Of a DNA stretch of 23,204 bases, positions 15,755 to 22,956 are shown in pieces. The translations under genes were made by a program, and so were the position numbers. The DNA lies in the NCBI RefSeq assembly GCF_000378445.1, contig NZ_KB899756.1, forward strand, positions 1 to 23,204, read 5' to 3'. Every line of letters begins with the position of its first letter. The first letter of the stretch is position 1. Source of the stretch: Deinococcus aquatilis DSM 23025. Its GTDB lineage: Bacteria; Deinococcota; Deinococci; Deinococcales; Deinococcaceae. The notes below the pieces were generated by a model. The model was not told the DNA's origin. It searched no databases and saw only the letters and a program-made list of their open reading frames with translations.

Positions 15755-15788
15755 AGTGTGCCAGGGGGGAGATGATTGGCGGATGATG
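15755..15788 (-). promoter_or_regulatory. Shared 34-bp promoter module, copy H (leaderless)
   Basis: On the minus strand: CATCATC, CGCC, AATCATC, a 10-bp spacer and CACACT, then 6 bp to the ATG at 15748. Confidence 0.8.
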
Positions 15789-15858
15789 TGCCCGGCGAGT
15801 GGAACGCTGCTCTACTGCCCGAACAACGCTGCGACACACCGAGGAGAGAGGCGCAGGT

Positions 15859-16662
15859 TCAACCTCCTGCGTGGAGCAGAAGCTGCTGGCGTTCCACGTC
15901 CCCAAAGCCGACGGACGCGTAGACGCGCTTGGCAACGTCGTGGTCATCGGCCACGATCACCAACTGCTCAGCACCAAAGTGCGCGCGGGCGTGTTCTCCG
16001 GCGAAGAACGTCAGGGATCCGCACAGTCCCTGCCTGCGGTACCCCGGGTCTGTGCCGACACTCTGGTAACGCAGCAGCCCCTCACCGTCCGAGAACACCC
16101 CCAGGTCCGCCACCAGCCGTCCGTCCAGAAAAGCTCCGTACCAGAACCCCAGCCCAGCCCGGCACATCTCCCGCAGGCCACGCAACTGCGTCTCCTTGAA
16201 GCGGCGGTAGCGTTGCTCGTCGTGCCCATCCTCTCGACTGGCGACCTGATTCTCCAGCGCCTGCGCCCATTCCTCGTCGGTATCTGTGAGGGAACGGTAC
16301 TCGGCATGCGTGTTGAGGTGCGGCGGAGCATGCAGGCTGGGGGCGGCCATGACGACGTTCTCTTCCAGGTGGTAGCCCGCCTTCAGGAATTCCTCCAGGT
16401 CGGCATTCCCCCTGGCCGGAACGTCCCAGCCGAACAGGCGGTGCGGCGTGATGGGCGGCTGGCCGATATGCCGGGCGAACAGCTCCTCCCAGTGCGGCAG
16501 GTCTCCGGGCTGCGGCGGACCGCGGAAGATCAGCAGGTTGCCGAAGTAATGGGCTGGACTGTGGGGGTTGGTGACCACGACAGCTTCACCGAGGTCCGTC
16601 ACCCGGCCCCGAAAGCGGGCGAAGATCAGGTCGGTGCGGTAACCGAGAGATGCCAGGTGCAT
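15859..16662 (-). CDS. GNAT-family N-acetyltransferase-like protein
   Basis: A 267-residue cytoplasmic protein. The N-terminal half (about 1-120) is an accessory domain (DLIFARFRGRVTDLGEAVVV at its start). The C-terminal half carries the acetyl-CoA-binding GNAT motif A, LLRYQSVGTDPGYRRQGLCG, with the R-x-x-G-x-x-G/A-type turn as RRQGLCG, and a terminal strand with VYASVGFGDVERQQ. ATG at 16662 is preferred because AAAGGA lies upstream and the protein then starts MHLASLGYRTD; the in-frame ATG at 16719 adds an unsupported 19 residues. It is the only intact gene between the regulon members besides OrfA without a promoter module, so it may be a bystander or read from the upstream small gene (198-bp gap). 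Substrate unknown. Confidence 0.82.
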   Translation of the reverse strand: MHLASLGYRTDLIFARFRGRVTDLGEAVVVTNPHSPAHYFGNLLIFRGPPQPGDLPHWEELFARHIGQPPITPHRLFGWDVPARGNADLEEFLKAGYHLEENVVMAAPSLHAPPHLNTHAEYRSLTDTDEEWAQALENQVASREDGHDEQRYRRFKETQLRGLREMCRAGLGFWYGAFLDGRLVADLGVFSDGEGLLRYQSVGTDPGYRRQGLCGSLTFFAGEHARAHFGAEQLVIVADDHDVAKRVYASVGFGDVERQQLLLHAGG

Positions 16663-16859
16663 GAGGGTTTTCCTTTGCAGACGGGAAAACGGCGCGCCTG
16701 CCCGCTCATTTGAGAACATCGGGGTCCATCAGGATGAAGAACTACGTCGCACTGCTGGACTGGGACGGGAGAATTCTTGCCGCTCTGGTGCAATATGGGC
16801 GGTCAACCTTTCATCCGTCAGCCCAGGGGCGAACCGTGGAGATGGAGCCCATCCGGCTG

Positions 16860-17078
16860 TCACAGGCGATCACGGCGGGTAAATTCGCCGTACAGATGGT
16901 CAATGCAGTCGTCAATGCTGGCAAAGTACTGCCGCTCGCCCAGCGTTCCCTCACGCAGGGACGCTCGCCAGGCCGAGCCGCCTGGCGGGACGCCGGGCTC
17001 ATTCCACACGCGCAGGACATACACCCGCCCTGAAGACGGTGGATGGGGAATGGGGGGCAATTCGAGTTCTTGAGACAT
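16860..17078 (-). CDS. Small conserved-type protein of unknown function (72 aa)
   Basis: The protein contains RVYVLRVWNEPG, then WRASLREGTLGERQYFASI, then a short helix DDCIDHLYGEF. This strand-strand-helix pattern (YVLRLW...WRASL...GER..FAS) is one I associate with small hypothetical proteins in Deinococcus and cyanobacteria; no activity is known. SD AAGGAG lies 8 bp before the ATG and promoter module I just upstream. It has no signal peptide, which sets it apart from most regulon members. A plus-strand frame overlapping it (16710-17033) is considered a shadow. Confidence 0.72.
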   Translation of the reverse strand: MSQELELPPIPHPPSSGRVYVLRVWNEPGVPPGGSAWRASLREGTLGERQYFASIDDCIDHLYGEFTRRDRL

Positions 17079-17097
17079 GATGGCTCCTTGTCAGGGC

Positions 17098-17131
17098 AGC
17101 CTATGCGGCCCGGGATGATGAGCCGATGATG
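17098..17131 (-). promoter_or_regulatory. Shared 34-bp promoter module, copy I
   Basis: On the minus strand: CATCATC, GGCT, CATCATC, a 10-bp spacer and TAGGCT. Here the two heptamers are identical, which shows most clearly that the box is a direct repeat. It is the last copy; broken P-type ATPase coding sequence begins about 40 bp beyond it. Confidence 0.87.
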
Positions 17132-17170
17132 CCTTCCCGTGCTGCTGCGGTTCTTGTGGGACAGCGACGT

Positions 17171-18019
17171 CAGCATCGCGGCGGCCTCGAAGAAGACTTC
17201 CCCTCCACCCAGGAACAGGGTGACCACCACGGAGAACAACCAGGACACCAGGATGCCGGTGGCGATCAAGGTCATCATGTTGGCTTCAGCGCGTTTCAGG
17301 GCGCGCCAGGCCGCAGAAATAAACGGCCAGCCGCCCCACCACACGACGGGTGTGGCCAGGATCAGCCCGAACCAGGCCATCGACAGGCCGAAGGGCGGCA
17401 TGGCGGTGAACCCGAAAATCTCTCCAATAGGGGAGAACAGAACCACCGGAATGGTCAGCACCAGGCTGAGAACGAAGCGGCGCAGCAGATCAGTGGCCAT
17501 TTCAGCGCCGTGGCCGCCGTGTTCGTCATGATTCATGGGTGTGGCCGCGTGTCCACCGTGATCCATAGCGCCGTGATCGGCCCCCGGCTGCTTTGCTCCT
17601 GAATGGTGATGGACATGGGTGGGCGCTGCAGCGCTGGGCATGGAGTGTTCCGCTGCATGGGGGGCATGGCCCAGATGCGGATGCCCAGGCTGGGCGGCAG
17701 AGGGAGCACAATCGGTGCAGGCGCAGGCATAGCCGGCCGCATGGAGCTGCTCACGTAAGGCGCTTTCCGTGACCGAGCCGGGCAGGTAGCTGAGGTGCGC
17801 GACGCCGCGGGTGCGGTCGACATGCACGCTCTGAACGCCCTCAAACTGAGCCAAGTGGCGTTCCAGATCCGCAAATACAGCGCGCTTGACTGGAAGGGCC
17901 GCACATAAAGCCCGTTCACCAGAGAGCAGATGCGCCTGAGGAGTGGTGGAAGTGGGCGCTGCCGTTGCTCCAGCAACGGAGCACTCAAGCCAGCCCGGGT
18001 TGACGTCTGTCGTGGTCAA
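17171..18019 (-). pseudogene. P1B-type (copper/heavy-metal) ATPase, N-terminal part only
   Basis: The frame encodes an HMA-like fold without a CxxC pair (VQSVHVDRTRGVAHLSYLPG, ending HAAGYACACTDC). A strongly His/Met-rich segment follows (HHHSGAKQPGADHGAMDHGG and more), then four predicted membrane helices (FVLSLVLTIPVVLFSPIGEI, MAWFGLILATPVVWWGGWPF, LIATGILVSWLFSVVVTLFL). Homology ends at FFEAAAML (17171). Missing are the membrane CPx motif, the actuator domain, the phosphorylation site DKTG and the ATP-binding domain, so it cannot pump. His-rich N-termini are typical of CopB-like pumps. The start is uncertain: TTG at 18019 is the nearest candidate, and the frame is open about 18 codons further up to a stop. 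Confidence 0.82.
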
Positions 18020-18264
18020 CCCCTGGACGACGTAGGGCGTAAGTTTGGGTTGAATTCGTGCAGTACCTATAACTCAAGTTTTCCGTTGACAAAGCTCGTC
18101 TGGACCCACTTGCAAATCATTTGGTTGGTAGCATTGTGCCTGGAAATCAGAGAGAACGCTTCTGCAACGCACAACAATCCTGATGATCGTCGAAATTGTT
18201 GATCCACCTCCCGAAATCAGTGCAAGAATCCACTCTGAAGCCTGATGCGAAGGGACGCCCCGAC

Positions 18265-19047
18265 ATGACACCCACTGACCCTATCTCTCCCGCCCCAACG
18301 TTGCCCCGAGTCAACCGGAACGGGCCTCCTGTGCAGCTGCGCAGCTGTTTGGAAAGTAATCCCGCCGTCACGCTGTCCCACTCCAAAAGCACCCGTGAAG
18401 ACTTTTATAAGGATGTCCGTTTCAGTGCCGTCTTGGTCTTCGTCGGCTACGGCTTCCTTGGGTTGATGGGCATTGCTGCCATGGTGTCGTTCCTCAACCT
18501 GGATCTGAACCGCCCCGGAGGACTGCTGTTCCTGGTGGTGCTCTCCCTGATCGGCACTGGACATTACGTGTACCGCAAGATCTTCGAGACGCCCTACAAC
18601 GCTGAGGAACGCTGGGTCTGGCTTGATTTCGAGACCCGGGAACTGCGGCAATCCATTGACCAATCTGGCCGGATCCCCAGGGCCTGGACTGAACGCAGAC
18701 ACTTTGATGGGCTGAGCCTGGCGCTGGAATCACCCGTTCGGGAGAACAGCAGCGATCCCCGCGATTATGAGGTCTACCTGACGCGCCACAACACGGCGGA
18801 AGAGGCGCTGCGTCCCGAATGGCAGCGCCCGATATTGGAACACCAGCAGAAGTTGTACTTCACTTCTTCTCGGGAAGATGCGCTGGAAGTGATCCTGCTC
18901 TACGGGCGGCTGACCGGCTGTCCGGCGTGGGACATCACGCAGTCCCCCGGCGTCCGCATCAGGGCACCACAGAGAACGCCCCTTCCCACTGGCGGCGTCC
19001 AGAAGCGCACCCGAAAGGCAAAGGCAGCGCAGCAGACACCGGAGTAA
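18265..19047 (+). CDS. Membrane protein of unknown function, two predicted helices
   Basis: A 260-residue protein. A polar, Pro-rich N-terminus (1-50) is followed by two closely spaced membrane helices (AVLVFVGYGFLGLMGIAAMV and GLLFLVVLSLIGTGHYVYRK) and a soluble cytoplasmic-type domain of about 150 residues (WVWLDFETRELRQSIDQSGR, then DYEVYLTRHNTAEEAL). The C-terminus is basic (VQKRTRKAKAAQQ). ATG at 18265 is preferred over 18196 because AAGGGA precedes it. No family recognised. A TTGACA occurs at about 18085 in the 245-bp upstream gap but no convincing -10 pairs with it. The gene lies outside the promoter-module region. Confidence 0.68.
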   Translation: MTPTDPISPAPTLPRVNRNGPPVQLRSCLESNPAVTLSHSKSTREDFYKDVRFSAVLVFVGYGFLGLMGIAAMVSFLNLDLNRPGGLLFLVVLSLIGTGHYVYRKIFETPYNAEERWVWLDFETRELRQSIDQSGRIPRAWTERRHFDGLSLALESPVRENSSDPRDYEVYLTRHNTAEEALRPEWQRPILEHQQKLYFTSSREDALEVILLYGRLTGCPAWDITQSPGVRIRAPQRTPLPTGGVQKRTRKAKAAQQTPE

Positions 19048-19142
19048 GAGCGAACCCACGCGGCTCCATCTGACGGAAGACCGTCGATGGGTATCTCTGC
19101 TAAAAATGTCCCCGCTATTGAAAGCAGGGCACGACCCATCTC

Positions 19143-19420
19143 CTACCAGTCTGCGAGTGCCTCATCCAGGGCTTGGTCGCTCCATTTGGCGTAGACGCGG
19201 GTGGTTTCAATGCTGCTGTGGCCGAGGTGGCGGGCGGCGTACTCGAGGCTACCGGTTTGCCGAACGAGTCGGGTGCCCGCGTAGTGGCGGAAGGCGTGCC
19301 AGCCGCGGTAGCGCGTCTCAGCCCGTTGAGTAATGACTTGCAAGCGTTGGCGAGCAGCGGTCTGGGTCCCACCAATAACTGCGCCCTCATGGGGCAAAAC
19401 TTGTAGGGCTGTGATCAGGG
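19143..19420 (-). pseudogene. Tyrosine recombinase (integrase), C-terminal fragment 1
   Basis: The frame reads from the IS6-like border into LITALQVLPHEGAV and on to the catalytic box: WHAFRHYAGTRLV (His-x-x-Arg), then ARHLGHSSIETTRVYAKW with the second His and the Tyr nucleophile, ending ALADW. The N-terminal arm, core-binding domain and first catalytic Arg are missing because the element at 19421 cuts the gene. It would be inactive. The presence of an integrase points to earlier phage, plasmid or island DNA here. Confidence 0.82.
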
Positions 19421-19461
19421 GGTTGTGTTGCCTTAATCGGTCTGGGGTAGGCTGACCTGCC

Positions 19462-20174
19462 GTGACCGAGCCGAAACCTGATCGCCACCGATTCTAAGGT
19501 GGCCATCATCCAGCACGCCCAGACAGCTGTACCACCGCTTTCCGCTCAGCGATCGAGATGTTCAAGAGTTGCTCGACCAGCGCGGCATCGGGGTCAGCCA
19601 CGAGACACGCCGTGAGTGGTGCATCCCATTCGGTTCCCTGTTCGCCAACGAACTCCGTTACCGGGAACCCCGCCGGGGTTCCCAGTGGTACTTGGATGAA
19701 GTCTGTACGACGGGAGATGGTGTCCGGTATTGGTTGTGGCGCGCGGTAGACGAGCACGGTTTCGTGCAAGGTGGTCTTCTTCAACGGCATCGGAACACCG
19801 AAGCTGCGAAAACCTTTTTAGCCAGACTGCTGGGTGAATCTAACGTCCCAGAGGTGATTCACACCGATCAGCTCTGGAGTTATGGAGCCGCGATCCGAGA
19901 GATCCCGAGCCTCATTGACGTCAACCACCAAGAGGTGATCTCCACGGCCCATTGCAACAACGTTACCTTGCAGGAACATCGCTCCACACGACGACAGGAG
20001 CGAAGTCAGCAGGGATTCAAGCGGCGCAAACGCGCTCAAGAATTTCTGGGGTTGCCTGCCCGCATCACGAATCTTCATCATCATTCCCGAACAAGCGTTT
20101 CAGCCGCCACCCGAAGAAAAAATCAGCAGCAAGCATTCCAGACGTGGTCAGCCGTCGCGGCAGGGGGAGCCTGA
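19462..20174 (+). pseudogene. IS6-like DDE transposase, damaged N-terminus
   Basis: From 19540 on the frame is intact and reads as an IS6-type transposase: RDVQELLDQRGIGVSHET, WYLDEVCT (first Asp), EVIHTDQLWS (second Asp) and CNNVTLQEHRSTRRQER (Glu, with the typical basic tail). Upstream, the expected N-terminus is still visible in pieces (a GTG-started TEPKP..RHRF, then IIQHA, then LYHRFPLS), but the pieces lie in different frames, with a TAA at 19495-19497 and a one-base shift between about 19516 and 19528. The longest intact frame starts at 19569 and lacks the HTH. Probably inactive. Confidence 0.8.
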
Positions 20175-20191
20175 ACTTCAGGCTCCCCCTG
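20161..20191 (+). terminator. Long hairpin at the 3' end of the IS6-like transposase
   Basis: Two perfect 15-bp arms (CAGGGGGAGCCTGAA and its complement) flank a single base and span the transposase stop codon. No T-tract follows. IS6 copy 2 keeps only a degenerate version. It may limit read-through across the element. Confidence 0.55.
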
Positions 20192-20230
20192 CCCTCCCTC
20201 TGCCATGGGCCAAGTTAAGGCAACACAACC

Positions 20231-20394
20231 GTATCACCTTGCCTGCTGATGTGATGAATCGGCTGGACTGGCAAGAAGGCGATACGCTGGTCTGGATCCT
20301 GCAGGGACACGGGGTGGTGACCCTCCACAAAGCCGAGAAACCGGAAGAGGAAGGGCCCGCAGAGCCCCCGGCCCCTCCTGACGCTGCGCCGTGA
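20231..20394 (+). pseudogene. AbrB/MazE-like DNA-binding domain, 5' end lost to IS6
   Basis: From the IS6 border the frame reads RITLPADVMNRLDWQEGDTL and then VWILQGHGVVTLHKAE, a SpoVT-AbrB swapped-hairpin motif, followed by a Pro/Glu-rich tail and TGA at 20392-20394. The first strand and the start codon are missing. Such domains are antitoxins or transition-state regulators; no toxin partner is visible next to it. Confidence 0.7.
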
Positions 20395-20595
20395 GGGTTC
20401 GGCTGTCATCTGGAAAAGCCGCGCAGGGGTGAGCGGCAGAAGGTTCACGTTCGTTGCTGCAGCCGCCATCAGACCAGGCAACACTCCAGCGCGGCCCTGA
20501 AGGCGGGGACGGTGTGGCCGTGCCTGGGAAACTGTGGTCGACTGCGTCGAGGGCGGTGCGTTGTGGATGCCTGTGTGGTGTGTCAGGCCGCCGCG

Positions 20596-20916
20596 TTAAG
20601 GCAGGTCAGCTGTCCAGCGCGGTCTTTTGCCGGTGCAGCCGTACGGTTCATTGTCGACCTGAAAGCAGACTCGGCAGGACTCGTGCGGCCTGATCCGGAT
20701 GTGGCGTCCGGCGAAGTCGCTCCGGGTTGGGCCCGCGACCCGTTCGAGGCCGCTGCCGCCACAGGCTCCGCAGCGCGGCGAGCCGTTGTGATCGTAGTGA
20801 CCAGAGCCGTTGCAGGCCATGCAGTAGCTCAGGCGATAGCCGATACGCTCTGGGTACAGCGCGGTGCGTTCGGCTTTGCGGTCGTGGAAGGTGCGGCTGC
20901 CGGACTGACGTTTCAT
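20596..20916 (-). CDS. Small protein with DnaJ-type CxxCxGxG zinc motifs
   Basis: A 106-residue protein. After a basic N-terminus (MKRQSGSRTFHDRKAERTA) it carries YCMACNGSGHYDHNGSPRCG followed directly by ACGGSG, two CxxC-GxG motifs like one zinc-binding unit of the DnaJ cysteine-rich domain. A second cysteine cluster follows (CRVCFQVDNEPYGC). It probably binds zinc and protein or nucleic acid. SD GAGAGGAAC precedes the ATG at 20916; a longer in-frame extension upstream is rejected. The frameshifted gene at 20948-21282 lies 31 bp upstream on the same strand, suggesting an old operon from a plasmid or phage. Confidence 0.75.
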   Translation of the reverse strand: MKRQSGSRTFHDRKAERTALYPERIGYRLSYCMACNGSGHYDHNGSPRCGACGGSGLERVAGPTRSDFAGRHIRIRPHESCRVCFQVDNEPYGCTGKRPRWTADLP

Positions 20917-20947
20917 CGGGGTTCCTCTCAAGTTGTGCTGGGGGTCG

Positions 20948-21282
20948 TCACGGTTTTGAGGCAGCGGCGCAATCAGGGATACAGGGGGGCGGCAGACCAT
21001 CGAAGGCATCCAGCCGGAAGCCCAGTTCGGCTGCGGCGGCATCACACAGCGCGCTGGCTGCGGCCCCCGATCCCCAGAATTCCAACATCAGGTACTCGGC
21101 GCTGTCACATTGCAAAAAGGCGCTGGCCGGACGGTGCGCCGGATATTCCAGCAGGCGCATCAGCACCGCCCGTGCGTGGGCGGTCTGAGCCGGGTCGGCG
21201 CAGCGGAACTGCAGGGCGCGGCCCTTAAAGGGAGGGCGACCGACCCACAGCAGGGGTTCAGTGCTCGGGGCAGACGGGTCAT
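20948..21282 (-). pseudogene. Unknown gene with a frameshift near its start
   Basis: AAGGAG and an ATG at 21282-21280 open a frame MTRLP that runs into a run of four C (minus strand, 21267-21270). Adding one C there joins it to a long frame reading STEPLLWVGRPPFKGRALQF, then ARAVLMRLLEYPAHRPASAF and FWGSGAAASALCDAAAAELG, ending at 20948. That frame has no start codon of its own except an internal ATG at 21166. The protein family is unknown. Either the gene is dead by a one-base loss or the run was misread in sequencing. Confidence 0.55.
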
Positions 21283-21352
21283 GAAACTCCTTGGTGGGCC
21301 GGTGATGCAGGGCGGTTGAGGCACGGACAACTGGTCATCCCCGCACCCCGGT

Positions 21353-21625
21353 TCAAGTGGGCTGACGGAAGCGCCGCTGCTGCAGGAGTTGAGGCGAGGC
21401 CTGCTGCGCTTTCTTGGCCCGGTACATCCGTTCATCGGCCAAGCTCAGCACGTCCCGGACGTCCTGGCCTTCATGCCGCCAGGCGATCCCAATGGAGGCG
21501 CTGACCTCATCGATAAACGGCACCTGCAGGCGGTCGGTCGCCCAGACGGAAAACGCTTCCGGCGAGAGGAGGGGGTGACGCACCAGGACGACAAACTCGT
21601 CGCCTCCTAGGCGGTAGACGTGCGC
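21353..21625 (-). pseudogene. GGDEF (diguanylate cyclase) domain, C-terminal fragment
   Basis: The frame enters at the IS6 copy 2 border and reads AHVYRLGGDEFVVLVR, then VSASIGIAWRHEGQ and LADERMYRAKKAQQ. These are the signature active-site loop, the SxGIA strand and the final helix of a GGDEF domain that makes cyclic di-GMP. The first half of the domain and any sensor region are gone, so it cannot be active alone. Confidence 0.83.
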
Positions 21626-21627
21626 CC

Positions 21628-22243
21628 GTGCAGGAATTGCTGCACCAGCGCGGCATTGAGGTCAGTCACGAGACCCTTCGCGAGTGGTGTATCAAGTTCG
21701 CACCCCTCTTCGCTGAAGACCTGCGTCACCGGGAACCCCGACGGGGTTCCCGGTGGCATCTCGACGAGGTGTGTACGAGCGTGGACGGCGTCCGACACTG
21801 GCTTTGGAGGGCCGTGGACGAGTACGGTTTTGTGCAGGGCATTCTCCTCCACCGGCATCGCGATACTGAAGCGGCGAAGACGTTCCTGACCCGGCTGCTG
21901 GGAGAATACGATGTCCCAGAGGTCATTCATACCGGGTCAGCTCAGGAGTTATAGAGCCGCGATCCGAGAGATCCCGAGTCTGAAGGGCGTCGATCACCAA
22001 CAGGTGGTCTCAGCGGCACGCTGCAATAACCTCACCTTGCAAGAACACCGATCCACACGACGACAAGAGCGATCTCAGCAAGGATTTAGACGGCGGAAAC
22101 GCGCTCAAGAATTCCTGAGTTTGCATGCCCGGATCACCAATCTTCACCATCATTCCCGCACCAGCGTCACCGCCGCCACCCGAAGAAACAACCAGAGCAC
22201 AGCGTTCCAGACGTGGTCAGCCGTCGCAGCAGGGGTAGTCTGA
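21628..22243 (+). pseudogene. IS6-like transposase, truncated and frameshifted
   Basis: Compared with copy 1 the N-terminal HTH is missing. A run of three G at 21934-21936 carries one extra base that ends the first frame at 21954. The Asp of HTDQLW is replaced (HTG), and Trp by Arg. The second half (AAIREIPSLKGVDHQQVVSA to the stop at 22243) continues in another frame. Inactive. Confidence 0.82.
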
Positions 22244-22299
22244 ACTTCAAACCACCTCTACCCTCAGCCTGCCGTGACGCTAGTTAAGGCAACACAACC
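21628..22299 (+). mobile_element. IS6-like element, copy 2, left end missing
   Basis: The right terminal repeat TTAAGGCAACACAACC is present at 22284-22299, identical to copy 1, but the left repeat and the first part of the transposase are absent: the sequence enters at VQELLHQRGIEVSHET. It is in the same orientation as copy 1. Confidence 0.83.
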
Positions 22300-22434
22300 C
22301 TAACGACAGGTGCTGGTAGATTTCTAAACTCTTCTTGCTCGCATGGCCGTTGAGCAGTTGGATCTGGGCATCTGATAACTTCTGGCCTGTCAGAAAGGTC
22401 AGCATCTGGTGGCGGAACAGATGGGGATGCACGC
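22300..22434 (-). pseudogene. Tyrosine recombinase, C-terminal fragment 2
   Basis: The frame reads GVHPHLFRHQMLTFLTGQKL and then LLNGHASKKSLEIYQHL, giving the His-x-x-Arg box, the second His and the Tyr nucleophile. Its sequence differs from fragment 1, so this is a second integrase. It is cut upstream by an IS701-like remnant (about 22432) and downstream by the right end of IS6 copy 2. Confidence 0.75.
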
Positions 22435-22800
22435 CAACGGAACAGGAAGATCATTCTTTGCCAGCGTCAGTGACACCAGCACTTGGCAGTTGGCGACCTT
22501 TCCCAGCACGCCGCAAGACTGTCTGGCGACCCCCACACTGCAGTCGCCTTGCTTCGGGAATGCTGTGTTGTCGACGATCGGTACCGCCTCTTGTCCTCCG
22601 ACCAATTTCTGAGCTTGGCGAGCCAGAACAGCTTTCAGCCCGTCATCCTTCTAGGGACTGACGGTCACGAAGTGGTGGAGCTGTGCGTACTGACTGGGAG
22701 CGATGTATTCGGCCAACGGTTGCAGACTCTTACGCTTGAGCGGGGACATCAAGCCGCGTAGATACAGTGGGCACCATGTGCGGCGCCGAGCGTGTCTCAG
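22432..22800 (-). pseudogene. IS701-like transposase remnant with nonsense codon
   Basis: The frame reads YLRGLMSPLKRKSLQPLAEY, then HHFVTVSP, a TAG at 22653-22651, and then GGQEAVPIVDNTAFPKQG and SVGVARQSCGVLGKVANCQV. This is the central part of an IS701/DDE_5-type transposase. Relatives have Trp at the stop position (a TGG to TAG change) and VDDTA where this has VDNTA, so a likely catalytic Asp is also lost. Both ends of the element are missing. Confidence 0.75.
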
Positions 22801-22956
22801 GACGCGTTGGAAGGGACGCAGGAAATGACGAAGGAGAAGAGCATGTTCCTAAGGAGCCGTCATGCATCAGTCTGCCAGACACGCATGATTGCCGTGTGCA
22901 CGGCAAAAATCCGTGTTTAAGCAGTGCTAGTGGGTCACTTGCCATAGGTGTAGGGT

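Larger units (their letters stand above)
19421..20230 (+). mobile_element. IS6-like element, copy 1 (810 bp)
   Basis: 16-bp terminal inverted repeats GGTTGTGTTGCCTTAA at 19421-19436 and 20215-20230. The 8-bp flanks differ on the two sides (GATCAGGG and GTATCACC), so there is no target duplication, and the flanking genes are unrelated fragments. This fits recombination between IS copies or an adjacent deletion rather than a simple insertion. Confidence 0.88.

Noticed and set aside
16710..17033. Plus-strand frame with MKNYVALLDWDGRILAAL opposite the 72-aa gene
   Set aside because: It looks somewhat protein-like but has no SD and overlaps a minus-strand gene with SD and promoter module I; the latter is better supported.
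18001..18060. LTPYVVQG upstream of the ATPase start, resembling the PYVMTG motif of the exported family
   Set aside because: Only about five residues match, there is no signal peptide or promoter module, and the frame runs straight into the ATPase; most likely chance.
19500..19516. CCATCATCC inside IS6 copy 1 as a regulon box
   Set aside because: It is part of the transposase coding remnant (IIQH); it lacks the second heptamer and the -10.
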